DNA of 64,000 nucleotides from UBA4781 sp963674975 (GTDB lineage Bacteria > Chloroflexota > Anaerolineae > Anaerolineales > Anaerolineaceae): positions 2,294,001-2,358,000 of the forward strand of contig OY771913.1 in the NCBI GenBank assembly GCA_963674975.1. The letters are read 5' to 3'. Numbering within the stretch: the stretch's first letter is position 1; each line of letters begins with the position of its first letter. Both the position numbers and the translations under genes were made by a program. The notes beneath the pieces are model-generated. The model made no database searches. It was not told where the DNA came from and saw only the letters and a program-made list of their open reading frames with translations. This document shows, piece by piece, positions 51,369 to 59,602 of the stretch.

Positions 51369-52571
51369 CTACCCGTATAAAATAGTGATGGGTACCGGAA
51401 TGAAGATGAGAATGAAGATGATGATCACCAGAATACCGAGTGCCTTCCGCTTCTTGTCCAGTTTTGTGATCTGATCCAGCGGTTCTGCATAGTTTCTACC
51501 CAGCATCAGAGCCAGCACCGCCCAGAACCACCATACATTCCAGAAGAATCCCAGCAGTACCAGCCCACAGATGATAAAAGGGAGCAGTTTTTTCGATGTT
51601 TTTGTGCCAAAAAGAGCCTGAATGATATGACCGCCATCCAGCTGACCGATCGGGATCAGGTTCAACATGGTCACGAACAAGCCTGCCCAGCCAGCCCAGG
51701 CAACGGAACTCAGCATTACATCTTCTCCTCCCAGAGGAATGGGATTCCCGGTGAAGAAGTATTTTGCCCAGAAAAACAGCTGGTAGAGACCGCTGGTGTT
51801 TGCGGGAGCAGGGAGCAATTTTCCGAAGGAAATGAATTTTAAAAGAAGGTAAAGCAGTGAATTTCCTTCCATTTGCAAAGCCGTATCGGCGGGTATTTCA
51901 AGCGGGAGCGTATAAACATCTGATAGATGCAGTCCGATCAGCAGCACGATGATCGATACCACCAGACCGCTCAGCGGACCTGCAACGGCAATATCGAAAA
52001 GCTGTTTCTTGTTCTTCGGGATGGAACGCATATTAATGAATGCGCCCATGGTGCCGAACGAGTTGAAAGGAAAGGGGATGAAATAGGGAAGGGTGACATC
52101 CACGCCATGTTTTTTCCCCATAAAATAATGTCCGAACTCATGGGTGCCCAGAATGGCGAGCAGAGAAACAGCAAACGGCCAGCCATTTTTCAAGATCATC
52201 ACTATTGCCTGCCAGGTGTTTTGTGGAAGGGTGGTATCCAGACTGTACAAGCCGCCTGTAAAAAGCACGCTGAAGAGCGTGAAGAGGAAAAGAAGCAGGT
52301 TGATGTGCGGTTTCGTTTTTGTCGTTTTTCGGTTGATCTCTGGAACCAGAAAGATAACCTGCTGTTCACCTTCCATGCGGAAAACTGGTAGTAGTTTAAG
52401 GGGTTTCAGAGCGCTTTCAAGAGCGGCATAAGCGCTTTCACTATCAGGGTTACTGAGTTCTCCCGTGAATTTTGCGATGTAAGGGGTGTTTTGAGTGGGT
52501 CCGTAGGCAACGTCTTTGATCGTGAATTCTTTTGCGACTATCTCGTAGTATTTCAACTGGTCATTTTCCAT
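51369..52571 (-). CDS. Site-2 protease family (M50) membrane metalloprotease
   Basis: 400 residues. A cytoplasmic N-terminal domain (1-90) precedes membrane helices. The zinc site is H144-E-x2-H148 (GTHEFGHYFMG) with the distal ligand in NLIPIGQLDGGH. Helices continue to the end with a conserved FGTKTSKKLLPF loop. S2P-family members cut within membranes to release regulators; the target is unknown. The type with an N-terminal soluble domain and no PDZ is common in cyanobacteria and Chloroflexota. Confidence 0.9.
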   Translation of the reverse strand: MENDQLKYYEIVAKEFTIKDVAYGPTQNTPYIAKFTGELSNPDSESAYAALESALKPLKLLPVFRMEGEQQVIFLVPEINRKTTKTKPHINLLLFLFTLFSVLFTGGLYSLDTTLPQNTWQAIVMILKNGWPFAVSLLAILGTHEFGHYFMGKKHGVDVTLPYFIPFPFNSFGTMGAFINMRSIPKNKKQLFDIAVAGPLSGLVVSIIVLLIGLHLSDVYTLPLEIPADTALQMEGNSLLYLLLKFISFGKLLPAPANTSGLYQLFFWAKYFFTGNPIPLGGEDVMLSSVAWAGWAGLFVTMLNLIPIGQLDGGHIIQALFGTKTSKKLLPFIICGLVLLGFFWNVWWFWAVLALMLGRNYAEPLDQITKLDKKRKALGILVIIIFILIFIPVPITILYG

Positions 52572-52649
52572 AAGACTCTATCCTGTGTGTATTGAGTATA
52601 TTCTACTAATGACAGAAAAGGGGAAGCATAAGAAATTCCTTAAATTCAG

Positions 52650-52743
52650 CGGGAATGGATGGGAGTCGAACCCACCACGGACTGCCTGACAGCCCATCAC
52701 CGGTTTTGAAGACCGAGGGGCCCACCGGGACCCTGCCATTCCC
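52650..52743 (-). tRNA. selC: tRNA-Sec (selenocysteine, anticodon TCA)
   Basis: 94 nt on the minus strand. An 8-bp acceptor stem (gggaatgg/ccattccc), discriminator G, anticodon arm cggtc-ttcaaaa-ccgg giving TCA, a long variable arm (about gatgggctgtcaggcagtcc) and T arm with gttcgactc. The extended acceptor, long variable arm and UCA anticodon are diagnostic of SelC, which delivers selenocysteine at UGA. CCA is not encoded. It lies 43 nt after the DUF364 gene but has its own promoter. Confidence 0.95.
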
Positions 52744-52749
52744 ATTTAA

Positions 52750-52778
52750 AGGATAAACCATTGCCGGATGATTGTAAA
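52750..52778 (-). promoter_or_regulatory. selC promoter
   Basis: TTTACA (52773-52778), 17-nt spacer, TATCCT (52750-52755), 6 nt before the mature tRNA 5' end, so transcription may begin at or near G1. Confidence 0.6.
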
Positions 52779-52786
52779 GAAAAAAT

Positions 52787-53515
52787 TTATTCATTCAGCA
52801 GAGTAAGTTTTTCTACACCTTTGACCTGAGAGAAGGCTGCCCCCTGAGCAATATATTCATGAACCAATACGGGATCTATCACACGTACTCCTGCCAGGAT
52901 ATCCAATCCGAAGTCGAAAAGGATGGGAGTCATGGGAGTACTGGGACCCATCATGATCTTCAAGGCATGCTTGCTGCATAAAGAGAGATATTTCTCTGCC
53001 CAATTGTTAATGAGTGTATTGGCAGTCATAGCAAGGATATCAGCCCGGGGGATTAAATTCTCGGCTTCGGAAGGGGGATATTCACCCTCGGCTGGCTGCA
53101 GGTCTATAATCCAGACGGTTTTTGCCACCTGTTTTACCTTTGAAGCGAATGGAAAATGCCCGATGAAAGCAACATTTTTTTCTCTGCCTTTTTCCATTAG
53201 GACGTCAGCGATATTCATAACCTTCCGTTGTGCTGCAGGAGGGGGATCGAGCAGGGAGTTCATGGCAGCCAGGGCAATGCTTACTTCAAGCGTGTTCTGC
53301 GAGGAATGCAGGGCTGACAGTTCAAGAGCGCTCTTTTTCAACAGCGATCCGGCATCGGAAACGAGCTGCTTTCCATGTGGTTGGCAGCTTACTACCGTAG
53401 AAGCCATGCCGCTGTAGCGGCTGGTGACCAGGGTCCAATGCGCACATACCTCGATCATTTTCACGGGTTCATCGTGCTGTAAAGTAGAAAAGATTCTGGA
53501 TAGGATAGCATTCAT
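52787..53515 (-). CDS. DUF364 (Rossmann-like, putative metal-chelation) protein
   Basis: 242 residues. The C-terminal half carries the DUF364 signature: VAFIGHFPFASKV, PRADILAMTANTLINN, and MGPSTPMTPILFDFGLDILAGVRV. The family is proposed to bind transition metals or a cofactor, from structure; the pathway is unknown. The N-terminal half (VCAHWTLVTSRYSGMASTV) fits the matching DUF4213-type domain. It is monocistronic or a short unit with selC. Confidence 0.88.
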   Translation of the reverse strand: MNAILSRIFSTLQHDEPVKMIEVCAHWTLVTSRYSGMASTVVSCQPHGKQLVSDAGSLLKKSALELSALHSSQNTLEVSIALAAMNSLLDPPPAAQRKVMNIADVLMEKGREKNVAFIGHFPFASKVKQVAKTVWIIDLQPAEGEYPPSEAENLIPRADILAMTANTLINNWAEKYLSLCSKHALKIMMGPSTPMTPILFDFGLDILAGVRVIDPVLVHEYIAQGAAFSQVKGVEKLTLLNE

Positions 53516-53546
53516 ATCAACGATCTCACTAACTTGATTTTAAAAC

Positions 53547-53573
53547 AAAAGACCTCCTTTAGGGAGGTCTTTT
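53547..53573 (-). terminator. osmC-type gene terminator
   Basis: Perfect 11-bp stem aaaagacctcc (53547-53557) and ggaggtctttt (53563-53573), T run on the minus strand. Confidence 0.85.
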
Positions 53574-53577
53574 CTGG

Positions 53578-54018
53578 TTATTCCGCTAGTACGATTTCCA
53601 TCGGAGTGGTGTGCATGAGATTATCGGAAATGGGGCAGCGACGATCCACCTCTTCGATAAAAGCCTGCTTTTCTTCCTTGCTGAGGTCGGCATCGACCTT
53701 CATGGCAACTTTGAAGGATTTGAAACCAGCGCGATCTTTATCATCCTGACCACGCAGAACTTCCAGGTTCAATTCCCCTTCCACCTCAACCGAGACATCG
53801 TGTAATATGATGCGCTTTTGATTTGCAACGATCTTGGCAACGGTGATCAAACAACCGGCTAAGGAGATGAATACATAGTCAAGTGGGGTTGGTCCTTTAT
53901 CAGTACCGCCCATTGCCGAGGGCTGATCAACATAAGCAGTATGGGCACCGGCTTTGGTTTCGATTAAGAAATTTTCCAAGCCTTTCGCAGTAACTTTTAC
54001 AGTTTTGTTGGTAGCTAT
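53578..54018 (-). CDS. OsmC-family peroxiredoxin-like protein, apparent AUA start
   Basis: The nearest normal start is TTG at 53979, but that removes the first strand of the domain. In frame upstream, codon ATA at 54016-54018 lies 6 nt after a perfect aggagg. The translation then begins (M)ATNKTVKVTAKGLENF, the ordinary OsmC N-terminus, giving 146 residues. The core shows GGTDKGPTPLDYVFISLAGC with the first redox-type Cys and RRCPISDNL with the second. OsmC proteins reduce organic peroxides with thiol donors. Either AUA initiates or the ATG was mutated. Confidence 0.85.
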   Translation of the reverse strand: MATNKTVKVTAKGLENFLIETKAGAHTAYVDQPSAMGGTDKGPTPLDYVFISLAGCLITVAKIVANQKRIILHDVSVEVEGELNLEVLRGQDDKDRAGFKSFKVAMKVDADLSKEEKQAFIEEVDRRCPISDNLMHTTPMEIVLAE

Positions 54019-54024
54019 AGTAAT

Positions 54025-54030
54025 CCTCCT
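54025..54030 (-). promoter_or_regulatory. Shine-Dalgarno that defines the AUA start
   Basis: AGGAGG exactly 6 nt before ATA; no ATG, GTG or TTG lies in frame at a suitable distance. Confidence 0.75.
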
Positions 54031-54046
54031 TATTATTTTAATTTCT

Positions 54047-54052
54047 ATTATA
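54047..54052 (-). promoter_or_regulatory. osmC-type gene -10 box
   Basis: TATAAT on the minus strand, 28 nt before the proposed start; no clear -35. Confidence 0.4.
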
Positions 54053-54150
54053 ACAAAGATGAAAAAACGAGCCTACTGGCTGGGAAAACGTGCAAATACT
54101 TTATAGAATTGAACACAAGGGATGACCTTCTGTGCAGATGGAACACGGTT

Positions 54151-54708
54151 TTAACGGAAAAATACCCAGGGCAAAATAGAGTAAAAGAAAGGCTGCAGCC
54201 AGAGCATCACCAAACCGAGCAGGATACCCAGTATCCAACCGGCAACAACATCGCTGAGGTAATGGACGCCAAGGATCACCCGTGCAAAACTGACCAGGAA
54301 GACCCAGATGGTAAGGATGATGGCAAGTGGTGTAAGGTGCAGCCCCCATACGATCACAGCCAGCATGGCGGCGCGGGTGGCATGCCCTGAAGGAAAGGAG
54401 TGCGGGTCACTGTTGCGGTAAATGGCTCCCCATTCTCCAGCCGGTCGACTACGCTTGATAAGGAATTTAATTGCCAGAACCAGAGCTGCCTGGATCAAGA
54501 TAGATCCTGCCAGAAAGGCGGAATACGTGTGCCAGCTGGAGTAAGAAAATAGCCAGATCAGGAATAAAACCAGCAGCCAGTACCAGGAATCTCCGGAATG
54601 CGCAAAGAGGGATGCAAAAAAATGGATCGTTTTATTTTCATCGAGCGTTCGCAGCCGTTTCGATTCCGATACATCTTTACCAAGAATAATTTTAATAAAT
54701 TTCTTCAT
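54151..54708 (-). CDS. PAP2-family membrane phosphatase
   Basis: An upstream ATG at 54750 exists, but the 14 residues before MKKFIKIIL are Cys-rich and unlikely, so the start is set at 54708 (185 residues). The three phosphatase motifs are complete: KFLIKRSRP, PSGH and ARVILGVHYLSD. Five or six helices place the active site outside the inner membrane. Likely substrates are undecaprenyl pyrophosphate or phosphatidate-type lipids. The gene is divergent from phzF. Confidence 0.88.
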   Translation of the reverse strand: MKKFIKIILGKDVSESKRLRTLDENKTIHFFASLFAHSGDSWYWLLVLFLIWLFSYSSWHTYSAFLAGSILIQAALVLAIKFLIKRSRPAGEWGAIYRNSDPHSFPSGHATRAAMLAVIVWGLHLTPLAIILTIWVFLVSFARVILGVHYLSDVVAGWILGILLGLVMLWLQPFFYSILPWVFFR

Positions 54709-54818
54709 GCAGCAACAAGTCCCTTCAATAAACTGCGCCCATTGTAGCATGATTCAACCAGGAGAAAAGATTGAAATAATCGTTTACAATAAAAAATCCA
54801 AAGGAAAGAGGAGCAGTC

Positions 54819-55607
54819 ATGATCAAACTATTTCAAGTAGATGCTTTCACAAGGCAGAAATTTCATGGAAACCCTGCTGCCGTTTGTTTGCTGGAAGAGG
54901 AAAAACCAGATGCATGGATGAAGGCACTGGCGCTGGAAATGAATTTATCTGAAACCGCCTTCCTTTTGAAGAAGGAAGGACGCTATGGATTGCGCTGGTT
55001 CACTCCCGCTGCTGAAGTAAAGCTGTGCGGGCATGCTACGCTGGCAAGTGCCTGGGTATTATTCAGCGAAGGTCTCTTCCCGATCGATCAGGAGATCCGG
55101 TTTTCCACGCTTAGCGGAATTTTGACCGCGCGTCTGGAAAAAGATGCGGTGGTGCTGAACTTCCCCGCTTTCTATGAAAAGCAGGAGATCAAGAAACCGG
55201 CTTTGCTGACTGCATTAGGGCTGGAAAATGGAAGGATCTGGCAGGTAGGGGATTACCTGCTTGTTGAAGTTGCAGGCGGGGAAATCGTACGGAATCTTCA
55301 GCCTGATTTTCTCAAGATGCTGGAACTGGGTAATGGCGAACTGGCAGTGACCAGCCTCTCTGATGACCCGGATTACGATGTGATCTTACGCTTCTTCGCT
55401 CCCATTTTAGGAATTGATGAAGATCCGGTTACCGGCTCGGTACACTGCGCCATCGCACCTTTCTGGATGGAAAGACTTCATAAGAATTCGCTGCGTGCTT
55501 ACCAGGCGTCTGCGCGCGGCGGCAGTCTTGTGGTGGACGTACAGGCAGACCGTGTGGAATTACATGGTAATGCGGTGACCGTTTTCCGTGCTGAACTGGA
55601 TGAATAA
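54819..55607 (+). CDS. PhzF-family isomerase
   Basis: 262 residues with the two-fold DapF-like fold. FQVDAFTRQKFHGNPAAVCLL and LSETAFL hold the catalytic Glu45. GHATLASAWVLF and DPVTGSVHCAIAPFW are the second-half motifs. Family members isomerise trans-2,3-dihydro-3-hydroxyanthranilate or act on unknown substrates; no phenazine genes are present. aggag precedes ATG by about 8 nt. Convergent with a methyltransferase gene, 9 nt apart. Confidence 0.93.
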   Translation: MIKLFQVDAFTRQKFHGNPAAVCLLEEEKPDAWMKALALEMNLSETAFLLKKEGRYGLRWFTPAAEVKLCGHATLASAWVLFSEGLFPIDQEIRFSTLSGILTARLEKDAVVLNFPAFYEKQEIKKPALLTALGLENGRIWQVGDYLLVEVAGGEIVRNLQPDFLKMLELGNGELAVTSLSDDPDYDVILRFFAPILGIDEDPVTGSVHCAIAPFWMERLHKNSLRAYQASARGGSLVVDVQADRVELHGNAVTVFRAELDE

Positions 55608-55616
55608 CAGATAGCT

Positions 55617-56312
55617 CTACTTCAGTCGATGCCAGACCCCGGTCCATTCGGGGACGATCTGCCAGCTTTTTTGCTCGATATCGTGGGCGAGTTCTTCGCC
55701 AAAGAAGAAAGTGGTTTTTTCTTTGGCATCGCTTATGGAATTGAATTTATAATCAGTGCGGATGATCTCCCGCTGGAAGCCCCATTTAGATTCAATGTGC
55801 TCGTAATAAGCTTTCAGTGTGGAATTGGGGGGAGCCGGGGTTTCTCGACCGGTGCTGAATGTTTCCATAATAAAGAGTGTTCCGGAGGGTTTGGTTACCC
55901 GCAGCATTTCCTGAACAAAACGATCGATCTCTTCCTGCCAGCTGTCGGGATACCAACCGCAAAAATGCCCTGCAGCCCAACCGGCAGTGGTCACATCTGC
56001 CCAGGCATCACAAACAGGAAGTATGCGAATATCTCCCTGGGCAAGGTTCCAGGTTCCCTGACTTCTCTGCATTTGAACTTTTTGTTCCAGCAGCATGGGG
56101 AGGTTGATATCTACCGCTACCAGATCGGGTTTGAATTCTTGAAAGAGGAGGGGAAGTCTGCCCGATCCGCTGCCCAGATCGAGAATACGCTGATCGGCAA
56201 GCACGGTGAACTGCAGGATCGTTTTCAAAAGATTGTTTTCATAGTCTTCTGCATCGATCATTTGATGGTAGGCTTGTGCTTGATTTTGATAGATTTCGTG
56301 AAAATGATCCAT
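55617..56312 (-). CDS. Class I SAM-dependent methyltransferase
   Basis: 231 residues. Motif I is RILDLGSGSG (42-51), followed by LVAVDINLPMLLEQ with the ribose-binding Asp, and EMLRVTKPSGTLFIMETFSTG. It belongs to the broad methyltransf_11/25 group; the acceptor is unknown. A GarR-type gene lies immediately upstream on the same strand (11 nt), so they are probably co-transcribed. Confidence 0.88.
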   Translation of the reverse strand: MDHFHEIYQNQAQAYHQMIDAEDYENNLLKTILQFTVLADQRILDLGSGSGRLPLLFQEFKPDLVAVDINLPMLLEQKVQMQRSQGTWNLAQGDIRILPVCDAWADVTTAGWAAGHFCGWYPDSWQEEIDRFVQEMLRVTKPSGTLFIMETFSTGRETPAPPNSTLKAYYEHIESKWGFQREIIRTDYKFNSISDAKEKTTFFFGEELAHDIEQKSWQIVPEWTGVWHRLK

Positions 56313-56323
56313 TTTGTTTTCCT

Positions 56324-57214
56324 TTATTGATTATTCGATAATTTTGAATGTGCCAGCATTTCAAGGATGCCGATCACAGCAGAGTTATCCATGTCCTGCA
56401 TCCCATTTTGAAGCATAGCCTGGTACAGTTGTGCGGATACGGCGGTCATTGGCAGTGGAACGCCAAATTCATGAGCTGATTCCATAACGATATTCAAATC
56501 TTTTGCCTGCAGGCTTGCTTTAAACCCGGGATTTCGGTTTCCGGCAAAGAGCCGCTGCGGTTTGTTGTCCAGGGTCCAGCACTGCGCGGCGCCGTTTTGA
56601 ATAGCCCGTATCACTTTCTGCGGATCTACTCCGGCTTGTTGCGCGAAGACCAGCAGTTCTCCCATAGCTACCATTTGCGCTGCCACCATGATCTGGTTCG
56701 CCGCTTTCGCAACCTGACCGGCGCCGTTATCGCCGACGTGGGTGATCGTTTTTCCAATAGCGTTGAGAATTGGAAGAACCTTATCCAGGGCAGCTTTGGG
56801 TCCGCCGACCATGATCGCAAGGGTGCCGTTGATGGCACCGATATTCCCGCCGCTTACCGGGGCATCCAGACTCAAAACACCTTTTTCTTTCAACCGGTCG
56901 GCAATTGTGCGCGCCACCATGGGCTTGATGGTCGAATTATCCACATAGATCAACCCTTCATGCGCGCCAGCCAGAATGCCGGTTTCTCCCAGCACTACCT
57001 TTTCAACATCCGGAGAATCGGGTAAGTTGGTGAAAACCACGTCTACCTGCTCTGCGACTTCCTGCGGAGAAGCGGCGCTTAATGCCCCCTCCTTTACAAG
57101 TTCCTCGACAGATGCCTGGCTGCGGTTATGAACTACCAGAGGAAAACCATGTTTAAGGATGTTCCTTGCCATGGGCTTTCCCATAATTCCTAATCCGATA
57201 TACCCAACTTTCAT
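56324..57214 (-). CDS. 3-hydroxyisobutyrate/tartronate-semialdehyde-reductase-type dehydrogenase
   Basis: 296 residues of the beta-hydroxyacid dehydrogenase family. GYIGLGIMGKPMARNIL is the NAD(P) motif, DAPVSGG the substrate-binding motif, and GNGAGQVAKAANQIM contains the catalytic Lys. The residue set is closest to 2-hydroxy-3-oxopropionate reductase (GarR), but 3-hydroxyisobutyrate dehydrogenases share these motifs, so the substrate is not certain. It is first in a two-gene unit. Confidence 0.9.
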   Translation of the reverse strand: MKVGYIGLGIMGKPMARNILKHGFPLVVHNRSQASVEELVKEGALSAASPQEVAEQVDVVFTNLPDSPDVEKVVLGETGILAGAHEGLIYVDNSTIKPMVARTIADRLKEKGVLSLDAPVSGGNIGAINGTLAIMVGGPKAALDKVLPILNAIGKTITHVGDNGAGQVAKAANQIMVAAQMVAMGELLVFAQQAGVDPQKVIRAIQNGAAQCWTLDNKPQRLFAGNRNPGFKASLQAKDLNIVMESAHEFGVPLPMTAVSAQLYQAMLQNGMQDMDNSAVIGILEMLAHSKLSNNQ

Positions 57215-57289
57215 ATCATTCTCCTATGAAAAATTCCCATATAATATATGTTCATGGGGTAGAATTCGATAACCATTATAAATTGAAAG

Positions 57290-58192
57290 ATGTTTAAAAT
57301 GCATACACACGAACATACTCATTCCCATTCTGCGAATAATACGCTTGGGAATATTAAACTGGCATTTTTTCTGAATGTAATATTTGCGTTTTTAGAATTC
57401 ATTGGTGGAGTGTATATCAATTCTGTTGCTGTTCTCTCAGATTCACTGCACGATCTGGGAGACAGTATTTCACTGGGGCTTTCATGGTACTTTGAGCGCT
57501 TATCGCATCGCAATCGAAATGGGAAATACTCCTATGGATTCAGAAGGTTTTCTCTACTCGGCGCGGTGGTTAATGCAGTGATCCTGATCATTGGTTCTTT
57601 TTTTATCATCCGCGAAGCAGTGCTGCGGATAAGCGATCCGGTTCAAGCAAACGCACAGGGTATGGTGATCTTTGCGATCATTGGCGTTCTGGTAAATGGA
57701 TTTGCGGCGTTCCGGATGCAGCAGGGAAAGAATATGAACGCTAAAATGTTAACCTGGCATTTACTTGAAGATGTATTGGGATGGATCGCCGTCTTGATCG
57801 TTAGCATTGTGATGATTTATAAGGATATCCCTATACTGGATCCGATTCTTTCGATAGGGTTGTCTGTGTTTGTACTCTACAATGTGGTGGCAACTTTACA
57901 ATCGACGATCGCGCTTTTCTTGCAGGCGGTCCCTGCAGAAGTGGATATTGATGAGATTGAACGCCGCATCAAGCGGTTGGATCGGGTAGAAGATATCCAT
58001 CATACTCATGTCTGGTCTCTGGATGGAGAGGAAAATGTCTTAACTACCCATATTGTCCTGGCTGAAGGCTCGAAAAGCCCTGAAATTCGCGAGATCAAGA
58101 ACTCAATTCGAGAAATTGCGCGAGAATTTCACTGTGAACATACCACTGTTGAATTCGAGTATCGAAAAGAGGATTGCTCCATGCCATGCTGA
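57290..58192 (+). CDS. Cation diffusion facilitator (Zn/Co/Cd efflux)
   Basis: 300 residues. A His-rich N-terminus (HTHEHTHSHS) is followed by six helices. The metal site is DSLHDLGDS in helix II with a partner HLLEDVLGW in helix V, the HxxxD-type arrangement of zinc transporters. The C-terminal cytoplasmic domain (IHHTHVWSLDGEENVLTTHIVL) is the dimeric metal sensor. It exports divalent cations by proton exchange. A TATAAA ends 7 nt before ATG, another possible short-leader promoter. Confidence 0.93.
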   Translation: MFKMHTHEHTHSHSANNTLGNIKLAFFLNVIFAFLEFIGGVYINSVAVLSDSLHDLGDSISLGLSWYFERLSHRNRNGKYSYGFRRFSLLGAVVNAVILIIGSFFIIREAVLRISDPVQANAQGMVIFAIIGVLVNGFAAFRMQQGKNMNAKMLTWHLLEDVLGWIAVLIVSIVMIYKDIPILDPILSIGLSVFVLYNVVATLQSTIALFLQAVPAEVDIDEIERRIKRLDRVEDIHHTHVWSLDGEENVLTTHIVLAEGSKSPEIREIKNSIREIAREFHCEHTTVEFEYRKEDCSMPC

Positions 58193-58287
58193 GAGTTTTG
58201 ACTTTTCTCTGCTCACGAACAGAAACCATTTACTTGATTCTACGTATATTCTAGAAAAGCAATGGAATTAAATATACAGGATGGTGT

Positions 58288-58965
58288 ATGATGGCAAAGA
58301 AAGTAATAGATGTAACACCGCTTGAAAAAGAAGAAAAGAAAGCATCACCTGAGAAAGATGAAAAAGTGGTTAATAAAATAGAAAAAAGCAGCGAGCAGAA
58401 AAAAGAGCCCGTGCAGAAACCTGTTGAAAAACAATCCGCATCTCATGGACCGTTGGTGATGGGTGCGGCTTTACTGCTGCTGGGTGTGGTTCTGCTGGTC
58501 GGTGAACTCCTTCATTTTTCCTTTGGCTCGGTCATGTGGACTTTCATCTTTATCATCCCGGGTGCAGTGCTGTTCTTGAGCGCAATTTCATCTCAGGATT
58601 CTCACGCTGAAGGGCTGGCGATCCTTGGGTCGATGATGATGGCGCTTGGTGTGATCTTTTTAGTGCAGATACTTTTTAATATGTGGGCAAGCTGGGCATA
58701 TGCCTGGGCTTTGCTGGCTCCCACATCGATTGGGATCGCGCAGGTTGTGTTTGGAAAGCAGCATGACCGCAAAGGTCTTGTGAAAAATGGAAAACGATTG
58801 ATCGATGTCGGCTTAACCATGTTCTTTTTCTTCTTTGTATTCTTTGAAATCCTCTTGAATATAAGCAGAAAGAATCTTGTTCCCGATATACTACCGGCGT
58901 TTCCCACAGCATTGATCGTACTGGGTATCTTTGTGATCTTGCGGTCAGTCATTCGCAAAAAGTAA
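58288..58965 (+). CDS. Membrane protein with Lys/Glu-rich N-terminal region
   Basis: 225 residues. The first 50 are strongly charged (EKEEKKASPEKDEKVV), followed by five or six membrane helices of the DUF5668/YccF-like style. Not a characterised family. agg 7 nt upstream supports ATG 58288; ATG 58291 is possible. A short gap separates it from another membrane protein gene in the same direction. Confidence 0.65.
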   Translation: MMAKKVIDVTPLEKEEKKASPEKDEKVVNKIEKSSEQKKEPVQKPVEKQSASHGPLVMGAALLLLGVVLLVGELLHFSFGSVMWTFIFIIPGAVLFLSAISSQDSHAEGLAILGSMMMALGVIFLVQILFNMWASWAYAWALLAPTSIGIAQVVFGKQHDRKGLVKNGKRLIDVGLTMFFFFFVFFEILLNISRKNLVPDILPAFPTALIVLGIFVILRSVIRKK

Positions 58966-59054
58966 AAAAAAGCCAATAAAAACTGCTTTGTGTTTATTTC
59001 CTTGGAACAAAAGCATATAATTGAAGAATATACATTGTTCATGGGAGATCTGGA

Positions 59055-59555
59055 ATGAATTGGATTTACCTCGTTATTGGTATTGCGATGTTGATCTTGG
59101 GAAGAAAATTCTTCTGGCTTTTTACCGGGGGAATCGGATTTTATATTGGCTATACACTGGCACCGAAGATTCTGCCCAGTCAATCAGAAAATGTGATCCT
59201 GATCGTGGCAGTGGTATTGGGCTTATTAGGTGTTTTTCTATCGATTTTAGTTAAAAGTGCCGCGATCAGCATCGCGGGTTTTGCTGCAGGTGCGTATGTC
59301 GTGTACTCTTTACTGCCGATGATCAATTTCGACCTTGGTAACTATTACTGGCTGGTCATCATCATCGGTGGTATTTTAGGCGCTGTTCTGGCAGGCACCA
59401 TGTTTGATTGGGCATTGATCATCCTCACAACAGCGTGCGGTGCCATGCTTATTTCCACAACCCTGAATTTGACATTCCCGCTTTCGGCGGTGGTATTGGT
59501 GGTTTTGTTTTTGATCGGCTTGATCGTTCAGGGGAATATGAAAACAAAAGATTGA
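59055..59555 (+). CDS. Small multipass membrane protein (DUF4203-like)
   Basis: 166 residues made of about six short hydrophobic helices with Gly-rich turns (FTGGIGFYIGYTLAPKI, AGFAAGAYVVYSLLP). It resembles DUF4203/TMEM198-type proteins of unknown function. It ends with a short polar tail (NMKTKD). ggag at about 8 nt precedes ATG. A lipoprotein gene follows by 47 nt. Confidence 0.7.
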   Translation: MNWIYLVIGIAMLILGRKFFWLFTGGIGFYIGYTLAPKILPSQSENVILIVAVVLGLLGVFLSILVKSAAISIAGFAAGAYVVYSLLPMINFDLGNYYWLVIIIGGILGAVLAGTMFDWALIILTTACGAMLISTTLNLTFPLSAVVLVVLFLIGLIVQGNMKTKD

Positions 59556-59602
59556 AAAATTAAATCACCTTGGTAGAATAAAAAAGAATCAAGGAGGGTA
59601 GA

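Noticed and set aside
55629..56330. 233-codon open frame opposite the methyltransferase gene
   Set aside because: Antisense shadow of a gene with clear SAM-binding motifs.
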